A stretch of 10,266 nt of DNA, from the NCBI GenBank assembly GCA_003661825.1, contig QMWW01000026.1, positions 1 through 10,266 of the forward strand, in the 5' to 3' direction. This document shows, piece after piece, positions 7,593 through 10,266 of the stretch. This stretch comes from Thermoprotei archaeon (GTDB taxonomy: Archaea > Thermoproteota > Thermoprotei_A > Sulfolobales > Desulfurococcaceae). The position numbers were made by a program, and so were the translations under genes. Position 1 is the stretch's first letter. Every line of letters starts with the position of its first letter. The notes below the pieces were generated by a model. The model saw nothing but the letters and a program-made list of their open reading frames with translations. It was not told the origin of the DNA and did not search any database.

Positions 7593-8600
7593 TTAAACTG
7601 GTTTCCGGGTTAGCCTGTAGATTCTTCTCCTTGCATCTCTTATACTAATTACTTTTTCAACTAATCCTTTCTCGATGAGAGTTGACAGTGCGTATCTCAC
7701 AGTTCTCTCTGGTAGACCTGTTAGCTCGACCAACTCTCGTATCGAGGCTTCTCCGTGGATCTCGAGCATTTTGTAGACGAACTTTGCACTAGGGGGTACG
7801 TTGCTTACTTCGAGCGCTATCCTGGTTTTTCTCTCGATAGATTCTACTAGCTTTTTCTTCATTCTAATGAAGAGAGCTGGATACTCGGCTTTTACAACGG
7901 TTACGCTCCGTCTAACTCTGTGACGTATAACTCCATCAACTACTATCTCGCACTTAGTGCTACTAGCTATATCTCTTATCTCTATAGTCGAAGTATCCGG
8001 TACTACTAGTGGCTTCCTCATAGGGTTTAGGCTGTTAACCGGGACAACTACTAGTACTGGCGCGTTCTTTACAACGATCGGTCCTCCGGCGGAGAGGGCA
8101 TAGGCAGTTGAACCAGTTGGGGTAGCAATTATTACGCCATCGCCTGTATCACGCCATACCTCTTCTCCATCGATCAATAAAGCATAATTCATGAGTACAG
8201 CGCTACGGCTAGCGAAAACAGCGGCTTCGTTTAATGCATAGAAGTATTTCTCCCCGTCAACAATTGCTTTAACGCGGGTAGTGGATTCGAGTTCGTACTC
8301 TCCTCGCTCAAGCTTCTCTATACCCTCGCTTAGACTCTCCCATTCTAGTGCTGTGAAGAACGCCGTATATCCCGGTGGGCTAACGTGTAGTATTGGTATA
8401 GGCTTCTTCGGCATGTATTGAAGAGTTTCCAGCAAGTCCCTGTCAGTACCTACAACGAGTACAGCGTCGAAGCCTTTAATCCCCTCCTCTACGTCGGTGT
8501 ATTCTATTAGTTTTTCCTTTAGTATGTTGACTACTTCGTCGTAGAGTCTCTTCCTCCCTTTACATATACGCAGGGCTATACGTCTAACCGGTTTTGGCAT
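7593..8600 (-). CDS. NAD kinase-family protein with C-terminal winged HTH domain
   Basis: A 335-residue protein. Residues 1-265 match the ATP-NAD kinase family, which makes NADP from NAD: NE at 124-125, a DTGDGVIIATPTGSTAY stretch ending at 167, GGP at 172-174 and a VVDGV strand at 221-225. Residues about 273-333 form a winged helix-turn-helix: SIRELVELTG and LPERTVRYALSTLIEKGLV look like helices 2 and 3, followed by a basic wing. The family hallmark GGDG is degraded to G51-T-D-R-D55, keeping only the first Gly and the Asp, and the region after it (HVSPPGYTAFF, 72-82) lacks the usual GxLGFL. It may be a divergent kinase or a nucleotide-sensing regulator. The ATG has GGTGA six bases upstream. 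It is divergent from nadA-nadC, across a 106-base gap with operator-like repeats, which suggests it regulates NAD synthesis and itself (inference). Confidence 0.92.
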   Translation of the reverse strand: MPKPVRRIALRICKGRKRLYDEVVNILKEKLIEYTDVEEGIKGFDAVLVVGTDRDLLETLQYMPKKPIPILHVSPPGYTAFFTALEWESLSEGIEKLERGEYELESTTRVKAIVDGEKYFYALNEAAVFASRSAVLMNYALLIDGEEVWRDTGDGVIIATPTGSTAYALSAGGPIVVKNAPVLVVVPVNSLNPMRKPLVVPDTSTIEIRDIASSTKCEIVVDGVIRHRVRRSVTVVKAEYPALFIRMKKKLVESIERKTRIALEVSNVPPSAKFVYKMLEIHGEASIRELVELTGLPERTVRYALSTLIEKGLVEKVISIRDARRRIYRLTRKPV

Positions 8601-8606
8601 ACTATG

Positions 8607-8611
8607 TCACC
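8607..8611 (-). promoter_or_regulatory. Ribosome binding site of the NAD-kinase-HTH gene (GGTGA)
   Basis: Read on the minus strand, GGTGA lies six bases before the ATG at 8598-8600 and matches the GGTGA part of the archaeal anti-Shine-Dalgarno. It supports this start. Confidence 0.6.
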
Positions 8612-8635
8612 GCTTATTTACTTACTATGCAGGAT

Positions 8636-8643
8636 TTGGCTAT
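8636..8643 (+). repeat. Direct repeat copy 1 (TTGGCTAT)
   Basis: TTGGCTAT occurs here and again at 8668-8675, 32 bases apart start to start, close to three DNA helical turns, so both copies face the same side of the helix. The copies lie on either side of the TATA-like element. An 8-base repeat in a gap this short can arise by chance (a few per cent), so a regulatory role is only suggested. Confidence 0.35.
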
Positions 8644-8650
8644 ATCAATC

Positions 8651-8660
8651 CGTTTATAAC
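8651..8660. promoter_or_regulatory. TATA/box A element of the nadA / NAD-kinase-HTH divergent region
   Basis: CGTTTATAAC contains TTTATA (8653-8658), the best archaeal box A in this gap. Read on the plus strand, transcription would begin about 26 bases later near 8682, some 25 bases before nadA TTG 8707. Read on the minus strand as TATAAA, it would begin near 8630, about 30 bases before the ATG of the kinase-HTH gene. One element therefore sits at a workable distance from both genes. Start sites are inferred, not seen. Confidence 0.5.
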
Positions 8661-8668
8661 CTAGTTAT
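8656..8668. promoter_or_regulatory. Inverted repeat, candidate operator
   Basis: ATAAC-CTA-GTTAT is a perfect 5-base inverted repeat with a 3-base centre. It overlaps the downstream side of the TATA-like element between nadA and the divergent NAD-kinase-HTH gene. A factor bound here would compete with TBP/TFB, the usual position of archaeal repressor sites. The protein that binds is unknown; the adjacent HTH gene is the obvious candidate. Confidence 0.35.
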
Positions 8669-8675
8669 TGGCTAT
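8668..8675 (+). repeat. Direct repeat copy 2 (TTGGCTAT)
   Basis: Second copy of the octamer at 8636-8643, abutting the inverted repeat at 8656-8668. A weaker third match, GTGGCTGT, lies at 8683-8690 close to the predicted nadA transcription start. Confidence 0.35.
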
Positions 8676-8696
8676 TAAGATCGTGGCTGTACGCTA

Positions 8697-8700
8697 GGTG
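8697..8700 (+). promoter_or_regulatory. nadA ribosome binding site (GGTG)
   Basis: GGTG is followed by six bases and TTG 8707, the same arrangement as leuS. It decides between TTG 8707 and the upstream GTG codons at 8698 and 8701, which have no Shine-Dalgarno before them. Confidence 0.5.
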
Positions 8701-8706
8701 GTGGTC

Positions 8707-9648
8707 TTGGAGAAAAGGGATCTTGTCAGAGAGATCAACCGTTTGAGGAAAGAGCTGAACGCTATAGTCCTAGCGCATAACTACCAGTTACCCGAGGTGC
8801 AGGATATAGCTGATTACGTAGGCGATAGTTTAGAGCTGTCGGTTAAGGCTATGCAGAGTAGTGCTAAGTACATAGTGTTTGCTGGAGTAGACTTTATGGC
8901 CGAGCAAGCGGCTATACTTGCACGCGGTAAGACGGTGCTTCATCCAGAGCCTAGTTCTAAGTGTCCTATGGCGGCAATGATTACGGTAGAAGACGTTAGA
9001 AGAGCTAGGAAAAAGTATCCGGGGGCTCCGGTGATAATGTACGTTAACTCCCCAGCAGTAGTTAAAGCTGAAGCCGACTACGTAGTAACCAGCTCTAGTG
9101 CTATAAAGCTTACTAGTCAGCTAGACGTAGACACAGTGATCTTTGGACCGGATAAGAACCTTGCTGAGTACGTAGCCGAGATCACTGGTAAGCAGGTCAT
9201 ACCTGTACCAGAGTCCGGTTATTGCCCCGTACACGTTATGATAAAGCCTGAGCACATACTCGAGCTGCGCGAAAAGTACCCTGAAGCACTGGTAACAGTT
9301 CATCCAGAGTGTATACGCGGTGTCAGGAAGCTCGCCGATCATGTTGGTAGCACGAGCCAGATGGTTAAGTATGTAAAAGAAACCCGTGGAAACCGCTTTA
9401 TAGTGGGTACGGAGGTAGGGCTTCTCTACAGGATCAGGAGGGAGAATCCGAGTAAAGACCCTATTCCAGCCTTAGACTCAGCTATATGTGTGGATATGAA
9501 GAAGATAACGCTGGAAAAGATCTATAGGAGCCTTAGGGACAGAGTATATGCTGTAAAGGTACCACGCACTATAGCTAACAGAGTCTTAAGAGTACTTGAG
9601 AGATCTTATGAAATGCTTGGAGTCGAGATACCGTGGAAGAAGTGCTAG
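8707..9648 (+). CDS. nadA: Quinolinate synthase A
   Basis: A 313-residue [4Fe-4S] enzyme that condenses iminoaspartate with dihydroxyacetone phosphate to give quinolinate in de novo NAD synthesis. The three cluster cysteines expected for the family are C86 (SSKCPM), C173 (GYCPVH) and C261 (AICVDMK). Other signatures are H24-N-Y26 in AHNYQLPEVQDIADYVGDSL, the VHPEC motif with H199 and E201, GST at 214-216 and GTEVG at 234-238. It is the short archaeal form with the normal three tandem alpha/beta domains. I chose TTG 8707 because a GGTG lies six bases upstream, as at leuS, and because the protein then begins MEKRDLV, as archaeal NadA proteins usually begin close to this point. GTG 8698 and GTG 8701 are in-frame alternatives adding three or two residues. 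nadC overlaps its 3' end. No nadB or aspartate dehydrogenase is in the window. Confidence 0.97.
   Translation: MEKRDLVREINRLRKELNAIVLAHNYQLPEVQDIADYVGDSLELSVKAMQSSAKYIVFAGVDFMAEQAAILARGKTVLHPEPSSKCPMAAMITVEDVRRARKKYPGAPVIMYVNSPAVVKAEADYVVTSSSAIKLTSQLDVDTVIFGPDKNLAEYVAEITGKQVIPVPESGYCPVHVMIKPEHILELREKYPEALVTVHPECIRGVRKLADHVGSTSQMVKYVKETRGNRFIVGTEVGLLYRIRRENPSKDPIPALDSAICVDMKKITLEKIYRSLRDRVYAVKVPRTIANRVLRVLERSYEMLGVEIPWKKC
9619..9622 (+). promoter_or_regulatory. nadC ribosome binding site (GGAG)
   Basis: GGAG lies within the nadA coding region, ten bases before GTG 9633. It supports translation of nadC from the overlapping start rather than from GTG 9642. Confidence 0.4.
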
Positions 9649-10266
9649 CCAAGAGCTTTATTGAGTGGATTAGAGAAGACTGCCCTTACTGGGATATTAC
9701 TACTGAGGCTCTAGTTCCACAAGGGATCACCGTAGAGGCTGAAGTGCAGGCTAGGAGCGAGGGCGTTGTAGCGTGTACTTCGGATATCGCTAGAATACTT
9801 AGATCCCTTGGGTTCTCGGTTAGAGACGTTAAGCCAGATGGATCTAGGGTTAAACCTGGTGATTGCGTAATGGTGATCAGAGGCGATGCGCGGAAGCTTC
9901 TCTTAGTGGAGAGAACTATGCTTAATCTCTTAATGTACTGCTCAGGTATAGCAACAGCTACTCGTAGACTAGTCGAGATGGCTCGGAAACAGGGCTCTAA
10001 AACTAAGATAGCTGCTACACGTAAAACCGCTCCTGGTCTAAGGTACTTTGCTAAGAGAGCGGTTATAGCTGGTAGCGGTGATCCTCATAGGCTAGGGCTT
10101 AGCGATATGGTTCTCATAAAGGATAACCACGTAAAGATTGTTGGAAGCGTAGGCGAAGCTGTTAGAAAAGCCCGAGCCGTAGTAGGGTTCTCTAAGAAGA
10201 TAGAGGTTGAAGTGAATAGCGTAGAGGAGGCCGTCGAAGCAGCAGAAGCTGGGGCTGATATAGTGA
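9633..10266 (+). CDS. nadC: Nicotinate-nucleotide pyrophosphorylase (quinolinate phosphoribosyltransferase), 3'-truncated by window edge
   Basis: NadC converts quinolinate and PRPP to nicotinate mononucleotide, the step after NadA. The frame is open from GTG 9633 to the last base, giving 211 codons; about 70 residues of the usual roughly 280 are missing beyond the window. Visible motifs: DITTEALVP (21-29) of the N-terminal sandwich domain, ERTMLNLL and SGIAT (93-108), the PRPP/quinolinate-binding ATRKTAPGLR (128-137), DPHRLGLSD with IKDNH (150-166) and IEVEV (190-194) of the barrel. The usual GGG before the HR motif is GSG here. The start overlaps the end of nadA by 16 bases and has GGAG ten bases upstream; GTG 9642 is an alternative. 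The overlap indicates co-transcription and translational coupling with nadA. Confidence 0.95.
   Translation, partial: MEEVLAKSFIEWIREDCPYWDITTEALVPQGITVEAEVQARSEGVVACTSDIARILRSLGFSVRDVKPDGSRVKPGDCVMVIRGDARKLLLVERTMLNLLMYCSGIATATRRLVEMARKQGSKTKIAATRKTAPGLRYFAKRAVIAGSGDPHRLGLSDMVLIKDNHVKIVGSVGEAVRKARAVVGFSKKIEVEVNSVEEAVEAAEAGADIV

Overview
The window looks like a chromosomal segment of a hyperthermophilic archaeon of the Thermoproteota (Crenarchaeota), possibly Desulfurococcales-like. It encodes an archaeal-type leucyl-tRNA synthetase, a class I lysyl-tRNA synthetase, a DPM1-like glycosyltransferase and a NadA/NadC pair, shows TATA-like box A elements rather than bacterial -35/-10 promoters, and makes heavy use of AGA/AGG, ATA and CTA codons and of GTG/TTG starts. 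No insertion sequence, CRISPR array, tRNA or rRNA is visible, and no gap between genes exceeds about 165 bases.

Layout. From about 6900 down to 7, four genes lie on the minus strand in the order lysS, a dolichol-phosphate-mannose-synthase-like glycosyltransferase, leuS, and a cyclic amidohydrolase. lysS and the glycosyltransferase are one base apart and almost certainly co-transcribed. Gaps of 116 and 139 bases before leuS and before the amidohydrolase allow separate promoters. A small plus-strand gene (7073-7525) encodes an unrecognised helical protein with a ferritin/rubrerythrin-like pattern. It converges on a minus-strand gene (7593-8600) for an NAD-kinase-family protein with a C-terminal winged helix-turn-helix. 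That gene diverges from nadA (8707-9648), which overlaps nadC (9633 to the window edge, truncated).

How the genes fit together. nadA and nadC catalyse consecutive steps of de novo NAD synthesis: quinolinate formation, then conversion to nicotinate mononucleotide. The divergent gene belongs to the family that phosphorylates NAD to NADP, but its GGDG motif is degraded and it carries a DNA-binding domain. The 106 bases between the two start codons hold one roughly central TATA-like element, a 13-base inverted repeat overlapping it, and two 8-base direct repeats 32 bases apart on either side of it. I infer a possible nucleotide-sensing autoregulator of the nad operon; this is the most interesting feature here. 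The amidohydrolase is a second point of interest: it keeps the binuclear metal site but lacks the residues dihydroorotases use to bind the substrate carboxylate, and it resembles allantoinases more closely.
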